Positions 1-14,300 of a stretch of 64,000 bases of DNA are shown here, piece after piece (position 1 is the first letter of the stretch; each line of letters opens with the position of its first letter). Source of the DNA: Pelecanus crispus (Eukaryota; Chordata; Aves; Pelecaniformes; Pelecanidae); assembly GCF_030463565.1 (NCBI RefSeq), contig NC_134660.1, positions 4,105,501 through 4,169,500 of the forward strand, read 5' to 3'. Made by a program: the position numbers and the translations under genes. Under the pieces are notes generated by a model. That model saw only the letters and a program-made list of their open reading frames with translations. It searched no databases and had not been told where the DNA came from.

Positions 1-3160
<3,160 letters not shown>

Positions 3161-3164
3161 GGAT

Positions 3165-4450
3165 GGGGGGGGGGGGGGAGGGAAGGGGGGAGGACCCGCT
3201 TGAAGCGGGGAGAAGATAATAGACTGAAATAAGAGGAGTAGAAATCCCCAAAGCGCTTAGTCACCGCTGCCCCGGCCCGCCGGAGGCTCCGGGGGAGCTC
3301 CCAGCAGCAACAGCTGCCGGCCGGGGAGCCGGCACCCCCCGCTGCCCCCCGGCACCCCCCGCTGCCCCCCGGCACCCCCCGGGCCTCGCCGGCACCCCCC
3401 GGGCTTCCCCGGCACCCCCCGGTACCCTCCCGGGCCTCCCCTGTGCCCCCCGGCACCCCCCTGTGCCCCCCGAGCCTCCCCGGCACCCCCCTGTGCCCCC
3501 CGGCACCCCCCGGCACCCGCCGGCACCCCCCGGCACCGGCCCCCGCACGGCACCGCCTGGCACCGGCCCCGCAGACTGGGGGTGCTCCGGGGCGGGGCGC
3601 GGGGGGGGAGCAGGTGGGTGCTGGGGGGGGTGGAGGGGGGGTCCTTGGGGTGCTGGGGCAGGGGGCGATGGGTGGGTGGAGGGGGGGGTCCTTGGGGGGC
3701 TGGGGCAGAGGGTGCTGGAGGATTGGGGTGCTGGGACAGCAGGATGTGCTGGGGGGGTGGGAGTGCAGGCGAAGGGTGCTGGGGGCGTTGGAGGAGGGGG
3801 TGGTGAAGGAAGGGGTGCTGGGGTGCTGGGGAGGGGTGCTGGGGGGTGCTGGGAGCGGGGGGGGGGTGATGAAGGCAGGTGGTGATGGGGTGCAGGGGTG
3901 GTGGAGGAGGGGGTGATGGAGGGCGCTGGGGTGCCGGGGGTGGCAGAGGAGGGGATGCAGGGGTGCAGGGGGTGGGGGGCGGAGGGGCGCGTGCAGGTGG
4001 TGCTGAGGGGCAGGGGGTGGTGGGGGGGGTGCAGGGGCGGGGGAGGAGATGCAGGGGTGCAGAGGCGGGGGGGAGCGGTGGGTGCAAGGGTGCGGAAGCA
4101 GAGGAGGGGGTGCAGGGTGCGGAGGAGGGGGTGCAGGGTGCGGAAGCAGAGGAGGGGGTGCAGGGTGCGGAGGAGGGGGGGGGCGGTGGGTGCAAGGGTG
4201 CGGAAGCAGAGGAGGGGGTGCAGGTGTGCAGCAGGGGAGAGGGGCGTGGGGCGGCAGAGTAGGGGGTGCCGGGGGTTGCAGGGGGGAAGCTGGGGTGCAG
4301 GGGGAAGCTGGGGTGCAGGCCCGGGGGCCGGGGAGGAGCTCCGGGGGTGCCGGGTGCCGCGGGGCGGGCGGGGCCCCACGCCCGGCGCTGTCCACTCGCG
4401 GCGGTGCTGAAGGGGCGGGCGGGGCGGGCGGCGGGGGGGGGGCTGCCGGC
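3165..4450. repeat. G-rich low-complexity and minisatellite tract upstream of KCNH6
   Basis: The plus strand is C-rich (ggcacccccc-type units) at about 3320-3540. It then becomes strongly G-rich (ggtgctgggg and ggaggggg units) to about 4330. A subregion at 4089-4225 repeats gtgcggaagcagaggaggg at 4090, 4139 and 4199. Repeated runs of four or more G make it G-quadruplex-prone. The long proline-, glycine- or cysteine-rich ORFs across it come from composition and are not genes. Confidence 0.8.
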
Positions 4451-5317
4451 TCCGGGGGGGGGGCCCGGCCTGACCCAGGGCTCTGCGGGCACGGAGGGTC
4501 CCTGGGGGACGCGGAGGGCCCAGGGGGTCCCGGGGCTCTGGGCTCACAGGAGGTGCCGTGGGCTCCGTAGGGCACGGGGGGCCCCGGGGGGGCCCCGGGC
4601 TCTGTGGGACGTAGGGGTCCCATGGCGCTGCCGCCCTGCTAGAGCAGATGCTCGGCCCCCGCCCCGGGCTCAGCTCTTCTCCTGCCCACCTCTCCGTGCC
4701 CCTCAGGGGTGATGGCCAAGGGGACCAGCTCCCTTTCCTTCCCGAGAAATCCCCTCTGGCCGGCCCTCTCCTCCTGGGCCTGCGGCTGAGGACAGTGGCC
4801 ACTGAGGCGCTTTCTGTCGTTATTTTGTTACGCACGACTTTTCAGGCATGAAATTGGTCTAAGAGGATTATGGTCCATTATCATCAGCGGGAGTGTTTTG
4901 CTGGGATTTTCAATTAATATTCCAGTGCACCTCAGCAGTACACATGGGGACCGGGCCGTGCCCACGGGGCACTCGGCCCGCGGCGCTGCCTGCCGGAGTT
5001 GCCTCCTGTCCCTGGGCCAGCGATGCAAGTGGGTGAGCAAAGGCAGGTGCCCTTTCAGGCCCATTTCGGAGCCCTGGTGCTGCTTTTATCTCCATCTCTC
5101 ATAGAAGTCGTCTTTCCCCAGCGGAGAAAAACTTGTTCTATTGTTGAAGAGGGTGAAAAACCCATTATCTCCCCCCATCCACTCTGCACACTGCCTCTGC
5201 CGTGATTTACTGCGAGTCGTGGAGGATGTTTTGCTCTATATTACACAGATGCGGCTTAATAGCATGGGGGAGGGAGAGGGACACGGAGTCCAGGCTCCTG
5301 CCTTCTCTGTCTTCTTG

Positions 5318-5480
5318 TTGATATATCGGGTGACTCGAGGGAGATAGCTCTGTGCCGCAATTTCCTCACTAGAAAATAGGGACACTGGTCACTTGGCCTT
5401 GTGAAACCGCTCTGAGATTCCTGGATGACCAGTTCTGCAAGGGAAAGCAAACTATTATTACTACAGCTAATATGATCATA
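5318..5480 (+). repeat. Ancient MIR-like SINE fragment
   Basis: The order of words resembles the MIR consensus 3' half: a degraded tgtgcc-caatttcctcac motif, then aaaataggga, then gaaaccgctctgagattc, then an attattacta tail. Divergence is high and the call is from recognition only. Confidence 0.4.
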
Positions 5481-6253
5481 ATTATGATTATTAATCACCA
5501 GGCAGTCAGGATTTAAGGTTGGCCTCCTGCCCTTCTCTCATCCCATAAATCAGTCCGGGATGTTCACGGACACATCACGTGGACACGGATGTGTCTGACG
5601 ATAAGGGCACGTGCCGGCGCGCAGCCCTCCCCGGCGGGGAGCGGGTCCGCAGAGAGGAGCGCAGGGGCACCAGCGGGACTTTGGGCACGGGGCAGGGCAC
5701 AGCCCCGGCCTCCCCAGCCCCTCTGCCAGGGCTGGGTCTGTGGAGTGACCCGGGGAAGGCTTGTCCTGCTCAGGGCATGGCGGTGGTGCCACTTCGATCC
5801 CCCTTTTTCTGGCCAGGGAGTCTCATCCCGTCACGTGGCTGGTGGAAGAGCCTCTCTTACTGACCGTCTTCCCCATGCAGCCCTCGCAGATGGAGCTGAG
5901 TCATGTCATTCCCTTTCACGTTATTATTGACTAAGCTCCAGGAGCTTCCCAGTGCCCCCATGGCTCTTCCAATCCCCCCACGGCTCTCCCAGTCCCCCCA
6001 GTGCCTCCCTGCACAGCCAGGTCATCCATGAGGCTGCCGGTCCGTGTCCTGCCTCCCTGCCCTCCTTGGAGCACTTTATGCCCAGTCTTCTTTCAATTCC
6101 CTGGGTCTTAAGCATATGCTTGCAGTTAATCCTGTGCTTACATTTTATCCCAAATAGGAAGAATTGGGGTCTCTGCGCAAATTCTCCGGCTGTTCAAGGC
6201 AGCTGAAGGGCTCCCTCTAATTCAAGCAAGCAGTAATCCTCTCTCTCCCTGCC

Positions 6254-6336
6254 CTGCTCTCCTCCTCCTGCTCCTCCTCCTCCTCCTCCTCCTCCTCCTC
6301 GCTTGCTCAGTTCTTTCCTCTCCTCCTCCTCCTCCA
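6254..6336 (+). repeat. CTC trinucleotide microsatellite
   Basis: Runs of ctcctcctc with two interruptions (a ctgctc, and a cgcttgctcagttctttc spacer). On the other strand it translates as polyglycine or polyglutamate, which explains the low-complexity ORFs here. Confidence 0.9.
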
Positions 6337-9113
6337 TGAGTGGTTTTGAGGTTTTGCTCCTTTCCCCTTCTTTCCTTCCTTCCCACACCCCCAGGGAATC
6401 AGTGGAAAGCCACCTGATTTCCAGGGCCAAGGAGACCTGGGTGCTTCCCAAGGGCGTCCTCCCCGCTCCTGCAGCACAAGTGCCTGAGGAGCCACCTGGG
6501 AGGGGAGGGAATTCTGATCTGTGCAGGGAATGATCATCTGTGCAGGAAACGATCACCCCCCCGGCGAGTGGCTGCCGCGGGCAGGGGCAGGCGCGTCGGG
6601 AAGGGGGTACAGCTGTGAAATGGGGTGTGCATTTGGGGTGGGAGCTGTGGGATGGAGGGGACAGGCGCCCACTCCAATCCCAGCACGGCAGCTGCCGGCT
6701 GACACTTGCAAGGAGAAATGTTTGCCAACAGAGACGGCGTTTCTCCACGTTTCTGTAATTAGAGCTGCACTGCAAACACAGCCGGTGAGGGAGAGACGGG
6801 GCTCTCGCGGTCCCCAAACCTGCTCACAGTCACCAGGGCTGTCCCCAGGCGGTCTCGGGCGTCCCGGCTGCCTGGCACGGTTCACGGCCCTGCTTTGCCC
6901 TTCATTTTTGGAAGATGCTCCAGGGATGTGACAGGGGAGGGAGGAATTGGGACTGTAAATGGATTTTGCAGGGGGGAGGATGCTCCTTGTCCTGGTTCCC
7001 TCCTCCGCCCACCACTCCAAATCCTGATGTATTTTTTCCAGTCTTTCACCGTTGCACTGTTTGTTTGCCAAGTATATATATAAAAAAAAACCCACGCAAA
7101 ACAAACAATGGTTAAATGTGCAGCCAAAATTAACCCTCATCAGCCTGGGCTTTCCGCCATGCCATCCCAGGGGAGGCCCGATGGGAGGCTGCAAACCTGG
7201 GAAGGTCTTGGTGACTTTAAACCAAATCATGGATGTGGTTTCCCGACAAAAGCCACTTCCCACTTGGAAGTGGCAGCAAAAGCCGTGGGGACTCGGCTCC
7301 GGGATGTCGTGCGCTCGGTTCACGGCAGCCACGCTGGCATCCTGCCCGCGCTGGCCGCACAGCGGGGGAAACAGGCGTGGGGCAGGCTCGTGTCTCACCC
7401 GCGGCCTTGGGGCCAGGAGGATGGATGGGGCGAGCAGGCGGCCGCCGTAAGTCACGGCGGTGCTGCAGGGACGGCCGGGGAAGGGCAGGATGCGGCCGCG
7501 GTGCTGGCAGCGGCTGCAGCGGGTCGGTTTGGCTGGAAACCCTCCTGGGCATGGGGGGAGAGGAGCAGAGTACCAAGGGCTTGGCCACACGCTCCCCCGT
7601 CGTTCAGGGCTGCAGCACTTTTGGTCTGCGGCAGTTCTCTCCCCGCCGCCTGCGAGGCCTCAGCAGGGACGGGGTCAGCTGGAGGGGGAGCCCTGAGGCG
7701 GGGGGACGGTCGCCAGCAGCGTGGGGACACGGGCAGAGCCTGCTTTGGGGTCCCGCCGCCGAGGCACCCTAGGGAAGCAGGGCAGGGGGATGCTGCCGTG
7801 CGGGGTGGGTGCTCTGCGGGGCTGGGGAGGGCGTCAGCCCAGCTCGCACCCCTGGGTGCATCCCCCCAGCGAGGGTGGGACCCAGCTGGGTGCCCGGTGT
7901 GATGCGTCCGCAGGCAAGGGTGGCACCGCCCGGGTGCCTGATGCTCCGTGGAGGCTGGAGGGGACGTCGGGAGGGTGGGGGTGTCGTTTGGGCTGGACCT
8001 GATCCCTGTCCCCCATGGTAGGGAATCGTAGCTAAGCCCGGGACTGGGGAGTCTGAGCATGCTTGGGGAGGTCTTTGGGGTCCCCCGCTTGCCCCTCACC
8101 CCCAAATTCACTTTTACCCCCCTCCGCCCTGCTCCAGCAGCAGGGAGGGAAGGAGGGTGCCAGCCAGGGCTTGCAGGGGCCGAAGCCACGGGTGGGGAGC
8201 TGGCAGGGACGGGGAGCCCCTGCTCCCTACCACAGCTCTGCTGTCCCCCGGGACCCCCCCCACGCTGCTTCCCCCCATCTCCCCCGCCCGGGGTGGCCCC
8301 CGCTGGTGGCCCCTGCCTGCTGCCAAGCTGTGGCTGCATATTTCCAGGCTCTCCTTGTCCCCGGGAAAGGGGAATGCGAAGAACGCGGCCCCGTGCACCC
8401 TGCCTGCTCCTGCCCGGCCACCCGCCTGCTAAGAATAGACCTGGCTCGGCTGGGCCCCCGCCAGCGCCGGGGGGCTGCGGGCTGTGGGAACCCCCCAGCC
8501 ACCTTCCCGCAGCGGATAATGAACGTAAAAAACCCCTGGAAAATGGGTTTTTGTGGTGCCCAAAGGGCCCCCAAGCCGGCAAAGGGAACTCAGGGTGTTT
8601 CTTTCTTTAAATTTGTGCGATTTTAAAGCAAATCTCCTCTCCGGGAGCCTCATGCAGAGGCAGGGTGGTGCAGGGCAGCCCCCTGCCAGCCCCGGGGTAC
8701 TCGCTGCTTCCTGAGCTCCCCTTTGAGGAGTTACATGAATTGAGGGGGAATCTCCTCTTTTTTCTGCTCTTTTCCTTTGTTTTCCTTTTTTTTCTCCTCC
8801 TTAGGGAGTTATTTCGCCAAGCCTCCTAATTTCAGCAGAAAGCGTGATGCAGGAGCCAGAAGGCAGCAAAACTCTCCAGATGTTATCACAACGGGGAAGA
8901 AAAATCATCCTCGTTTTAAAGGTATCTCGTAAAACATTGCTGCCGGCTTGGCAGAGCCCTTGGGGCACCAGCAGCCCTTCATCGCCCTGAACAGCTTCAC
9001 CTGGCCCCCTCCCACCCATGGCCCAGCAGCTCCATTTAAGGTCAAGGTGGGGCCTTCAGTCTCCCCTGGAGCTGGGCTGGGCATAATCTTGTACCCAGCC
9101 TCATCTCCTGGGT

Positions 9114-9281
9114 GGAACCTTGGACCTGTGTTGAAGGTAGCCTGGTGTCCAGCCCCATACCATCTGTTGCCTGGACCTTGGACCTGTGTTGAAGGTAGCC
9201 CGGTGCCCAATCCTATCTGTTGCATGGACCTTGGACCCGTGTTGAAGGTAGCCCGGTGTCCAGCCCTGTCTTCTGGGTGGA
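9114..9281 (+). repeat. Three-copy tandem repeat, 53-59-bp unit
   Basis: Copies begin at 9114, 9173 and 9226 and share ggaccttggacctgtgttga followed by aggtagcc. The first unit is 59 bp and the next two about 53 bp, with small internal differences. The units are contiguous, so this is a short minisatellite and not a spaced repeat array. Confidence 0.85.
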
Positions 9282-9939
9282 CTGTGGGCTTGGGTTGTCT
9301 GTGTCTCTCTGAGCAGGAGGCCACAGCTCAGCGCACCCGTCACTCGCTCTTGTAGCAGTGTCTGTTCCAGGGCAGAGTCAGCTCCTGTGTGGATTCTCTG
9401 ATGTCTAATTAGGGCTAAACTTCTGTTGCTGTCTGTCCCTCAGTGCAAGTGTTCAGTGTGGCTCTTTGCCCTCTCTGCTACCCTAAAAGCAATTTTCATT
9501 AAAATTGTAGGATCTCAATGATCTTGGTGACTTCTTTTCCTCCACTAATAGGGCAAAAAGGAGCCAGGAGGCTCAAAATTGCTGGTGAGGAGCTGAGCTG
9601 GATGGAGCACACCTGCACCAGCCTGCTTTCCCAGGCTGAAAATATACTTGGCTCCAAACCCAGCTCTCACCGTGCCAGGTCTCTGCTCTGTGAGCATTGC
9701 ACTGCCGGGAAGGGGGGAGAGGAGGGTGCCCGGTGTGCTGGGATATAAAGCAGATGCATGAGGATACGGCCATGGGAAGAACATGGGGCGAGCACGGGCG
9801 TTTGGGCAGCTGCTCCCTGGGTCTGTGGATCATGGCAGAAAGACGAGAGGTCGGGGTTTCACCTCCCCGTGGGCGTGCTGTGCTCGGAGGAGGATTGAAA
9901 GCAAACACAAACCCAAGCGTGGGTGGGCAGACACCTGCC

Positions 9940-10010
9940 TTCTGCTCCTCTCCTGGGTGCAATGAGCCTCTCCCAGGCCTCAGTTTCCCCATGTAAGACA
10001 TGACCGAGGG
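9940..10010 (+). repeat. Possible MIR-like SINE fragment
   Basis: A ctctcccaggcctcagtttc-type word followed by cccatgtaagacatg resembles the conserved MIR core. It is short and diverged, so identification is tentative. Confidence 0.3.
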
Positions 10011-10699
10011 TAGAGGCCATCAGATGGGAGGGGGAAGGGTGGATCATCCCAGATCCCCTCATTTCCCCTGCTGCTCCGGGCTGCAGCAGATCACGGCTCT
10101 TTAAGGCTGCAATAATCCCCAGCCTGGGATTAGTTTTGCACCTAATCACTGTGGAACAAATAAAAAGTTTTATTTACAGAAGCAGAAGAAAGACAGGGGA
10201 GGGGAAAAAAAGTCTCAAGCATGGCTGATCCCAAGATAATCAGGAGCTGGAGGGCGGGAGGCGATCGCTGACCTCGGAGCCCCCCCGGCTCTTACGTAAA
10301 TGCATGTCATTCCCGTGCTGGAACCACAGCAGCTGCGAGGTCCAGCCCTGTCCCAGCTTGGGCTTGGTGACCCCCCAACCCTTTGAACAGATCCGGCCTG
10401 GACTTTGGGGATTTCTGGCCCTGATTCAGCCCCTTCCTTAGGCACGTGCTCCATGGTGGACCCACGAGCTGTCAGCTGTGATGGGAGCCATGGTTTAGGC
10501 AAGGATGGGGAGGCTGCAAGGGGATGCTGAATTTCATGATGGGCATGGGGGAGGCTGGGTGCTGCATGTGTGTTGCCCCAAAGCCAGGCTGGTCCCCAGG
10601 GTTTGTAGTTGCACTGGCTTGAGGTGGCAGCTCTCCTGCTCAAGAGCCCTGCCCCATTGAGATCCAAGCCCACCCACAAGAAGGAGCCAAGCTGCTGCT

Positions 10700-11139
10700 C
10701 TGGGGGTGACAAGACATGGGTTTATTTTTCATCTGTGCAAGCGAACAGCCTGGCAGTAGGCAAACCAGGGGAGGGAATGTGCTCTGTCCCTCCCCAGACT
10801 GCCCTCTGTCACTTGAAGTCCCTGTGGCTTTGCTCACAGGTCAGAGATGGCTGGTGGGTGCCCAGGCTGGACCAGCTCCCAGCCCTGGGCGCAGGGGCAG
10901 CCCGTGATGGCTCCGTGCCTGCCGGTGCCTGAATTTCTCTTCCCCTGATGCAGACGTTGACAAATAAATAGCTCTTTTCTGCTTTGGCTCTTGCATAGTG
11001 GAAAAAAACGTCCGACCTGATTGGAGAGAGGAGTCCTGGGCTGTGGAAACCCATGGCTTCATTGGCAAATGTGCCCATGGTGTCGCTGCCAGCCTGCCCA
11101 TGCTTGCACCCCGTCCATGCTCCCCTGCTGATGGCTGCC
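10700..11139 (-). other. ACE: ACE 3'UTR (predicted)
   Basis: The sequence between the ACE stop codon and the first AATAAA-type hexamer on the minus strand. No exon-like ORF is present. The end is set only by the hexamer. Confidence 0.55.
10721..10726 (-). other. ACE: ACE polyadenylation signal candidate
   Basis: Reads AATAAA on the minus strand, about 415 nt downstream of the ACE stop codon. It is the first canonical hexamer seen after the stop. A second AATAAA occurs at 10169-10174. Confidence 0.6.
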
Positions 11140-11336
11140 TTATTTCAGTTCCATTTCTGAGCTGGATTTGGAGACCTTTTTCCTGGCTAAGAAGAATGTG
11201 ACGCCCAAGGAGATGGTGGTGATCAGGAAGACGAGTGCAAGGGTAAGCAGGACCCAGCTGCCTGCTGTGGCTTGATTGCTGGCCAGAGACATGCCCAGGA
11301 AATCCATTCGGCTGGAGCTGGCTTGGTCTGGAATGG
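11140..11336 (-). CDS. ACE: ACE exon 25 (mammalian 26): stalk, membrane anchor and tail
   Basis: Residues 1216-1280 and TAA (11140-11142). A Ser/Gln-rich stalk (the region where mammalian ACE is shed) is followed by a helix from W1243 to L1265, then a basic 14-residue tail ending SSSEMELK. The tail is about half the human length but keeps the acidic end. Ser1273 sits in an S-x-x-E context like the CK2 site of mammalian ACE (inference). Confidence 0.93.
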
Positions 11337-14300
11337 CTGGAAAATGGAGAAATGAAGGACATGGTTGGTACTGGTAGCTCTGGACGGGGGTGTTGGGTCA
11401 CCAGCTCTCCCTTTGCTGGTCTTTTGGATGCCGTGTCCCCTCTAGACTCAACTCCATGGGAAATCAAGGAGAAGCATCCGAACACCCTGTGGTTTTTGGG
11501 GTGGCCAAGGGGCATCAAGGCAGCTCCATCTCTCCCATGTGCCCCATCCTGGCCCTGGTGTGGGCTGAGCTTTGCCCCGACATGGACCTGCTGTGCTTGG
11601 CTGAGCCCTGCGTACCTGCGTAAGGAGTCCAGCTGTATTCAGGCCAGCCCAGGACCTCTCCGTTCTTCTTGTTCTCCGTCGTCAGCCATGTCATGAGTGG
11701 CTCAAAGTAGCTCATCAGGGCATCAGCTGACATGTTGGGCTGCCCTGTGATGAGCCTCATGGCTTCAGGCCATGGCTTGCTGAAACCCAGCTTCAGGGCC
11801 TCCCTGTGACAGGAAAAATCAGCTCCAGTGGGTTCCCCATTGCCCTCCTGGTCATCAGCCCTTCCCTTTTCCCCAGGCCTTGGGGCTCTTTGTCAGCAGC
11901 CCTGGGTACAGTCTGTGCCCCCAGCACTGCAGGACTGCCGGCCCAGAGTGCAGGGAAGGAGGTTTTTGCTTGGGGAAAAGCTGGGGTTTACATGGATTAA
12001 AGCCCTCCAGTGAACCCAGCCTGATGCAGAGCAGTTCCTGGGTGAAAGGGTTAATTTCGCAGCTGCTTTTCTTGAAGCAAGGGTGTTGTTTTCCATAAGG
12101 AACAGGGGGCTGCAGAGGAGGAGGAGGGATCCTTCCACCTGCCAGGGTCCCAGCTACCATCTAGTGGCTGCTTTTGCAATCACAGCCCCAGCACCCAGCC
12201 CAAGGTGCCCCTGCCCGGGGTCCCCCCTGCCCGCACCCCAGGGCCAGGGACCAGAGCATCCTGTGCTGGGACAGGGAGGGGACGGGTGACCAGGGGCTGC
12301 GTTGCCTCCTGTCTTGCTGGGCTGGCCTTAAGGTATTTGGGGACATAAATGTCTTGGCTCTGCCCTGCACCCACACCTACCCCAAGATCTTCCCAGCTTC
12401 CTTGGACTGGTAGATGTCACACTTGTGCAGGGGACCCGTGTGCCTGGCTGCCGCACAGAGCGCCTGGTGGAACTGGAACTGGATCACGAAGCTGACGAAG
12501 TACCTGGAGGGATGGAGAGGGGTGAGGACATGGGAATGGACCCTCCTGGTGGCTGTGCAAGGGAAGATGTGGTCCCCCTCCTCCCCTGGTTGCACCCTCC
12601 CAGTCTGGAGGAGCATCGCTGGCTTTGGAGCTACACCTGCATCAACTCAGTCCAGTCTGCTGATGCCATTTCTCCTTTAACGTGTTTTATGGCTGCCTGG
12701 GTGGGTGAGTCCATCCCCCTTGGATAGGGGGAAATTCCCCCAAATCCAGCCTTCCTCTCCAAGGCTCTGTCTGGGTCCCCAGAGCTGCCCAGCACCCTCA
12801 GGATGGTACCACCAAGTATCCCACCAGCCATGAAACAAGGTGCCATTGCTGGCATCTGAACTGGAGATCTTGCTTCTGTGACCAAGTGGTGTTCCTCCTG
12901 CCCCGGCCCTGGTTACTCACCTGATGTAGGGGACGTTGGCAGGGATGTGAAACTTTGCTCCAGGGTCAAAATCATCTTCAGACCTTGGTGTTGGTGGGCA
13001 CAAGCCCTGGTACTTCATCCTGGGCCGGAGAGGGAGAATTAGCCCAGCATGGGGAGGAGAAGGTGGGGTAAGGTGGGAGGGGACACAGCAGGGTGTGAGG
13101 ACAGGGTGAGGGCTCATGTATCCCATCGTGTCCCATTGCAGCCAACTGGACCACAGGGAGAAAACACCAAGTGGGATGATGGCCAAGGCCCTTGCACCAG
13201 AGGGGTCTGAATTCAAGCACACCTGAGATTCCACCACTGCTGGTTGTACTCATCCTCCTTGATCCGCCCATCAAACACCTTCCAGCGCCACTGGTCCATG
13301 AGGTATCCGAAGGGCAGGAAGGCGATTTTGTCCAGGGCGATGCTCATCAGGTAGTTAATGTCACTTTCTGCCCAGGGTGTGAAGGTGTGAGCAAGGCAGT
13401 ACTGTACCCACCTCTCCACCCAGTATGGGTCATTCTGCCCAAGAGCAGGGTGTCCCTATCAGGTCCTGTCCCCTCCATGCATGCAAAGCCACCATGCATT
13501 TCCCTGACCCATTCCACCCTGTCCATCCCATCCTGACCCTCTGCATTTCCATCTGTCCCCAGCAGCCCCCCATCTTTGCTGTGTGGTGCTCCCCTGTCAG
13601 CTCACCTGTGTTGTCTGTGACTTGGTCCAGCAGCTTGATGCTGTGCAGGTGTTTGGGGGTGGAGACGGACAAGGCCATGACATCCCCGATGGCCTCATGG
13701 AAGCCAGGATTGGCCCCATCACGGAATGAGATGGGCTGGTCCTTGTACTGCAGGAAGTACTGGACGTGGCCCATCTCGTGGTGCACCGTGATTAGGTCAT
13801 CCATGTTCACCACGGTGCACTGCTTGATCCTGGACCAGGACATGTGGGATGGGGGAAGAAGGGAGGGCAGGGCTTGGGTGAAAATCTCCAGGAACGATCA
13901 CACCCCCTTGAGACATTTTTCCCTTTGGTCTCCCTTTCCACATGCCCCCACCCCACATCTGATGCCAGGCCAGGCTGGTCCTGCTCCATGGGGTTGGTCT
14001 TTCTCTTTTCTCCTGTATCTTCTGCTGCCCCTGCCCATTCCCTGTCCTTGTTCATTGGCTTTTCCATTCTCCATGGCAGGGCAGGGAAGGCATTGATTGT
14101 CCTCCATCCACCATGGGGGCTCCTGCCAGGAATGCCTGCATCTTGGGTGCCAGTGGCAATGCCAGTGTTGGGTTGCCACAGCCATAGGACAACAGACACC
14201 GCGGTGGCATCAGGCCATGTGCCCTTATTCTACCAAGACGTTGCTATCTGCCCCAGCACCACATCAGCTGAGGCCACCACTTGCTCCCTGCAGGCACCTG

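Larger units (their letters stand above)
4451..10699. other. Intergenic region between the KCNH6 promoter and the ACE 3' end
   Basis: I find no exon-like ORF with recognisable protein similarity on either strand. It contains a CTC microsatellite, a three-copy 53-59-bp repeat and two MIR-like fragments, listed separately. It also holds short AT-rich islands (for example 4825-4930) inside otherwise GC-rich DNA. The long ORFs here (for example minus 7452-8582) look like composition artefacts. Confidence 0.7.

Noticed and set aside
9114-9281. CRISPR-like direct repeats
   Set aside because: Units are contiguous, of unequal length and without spacers. The window is from a vertebrate.
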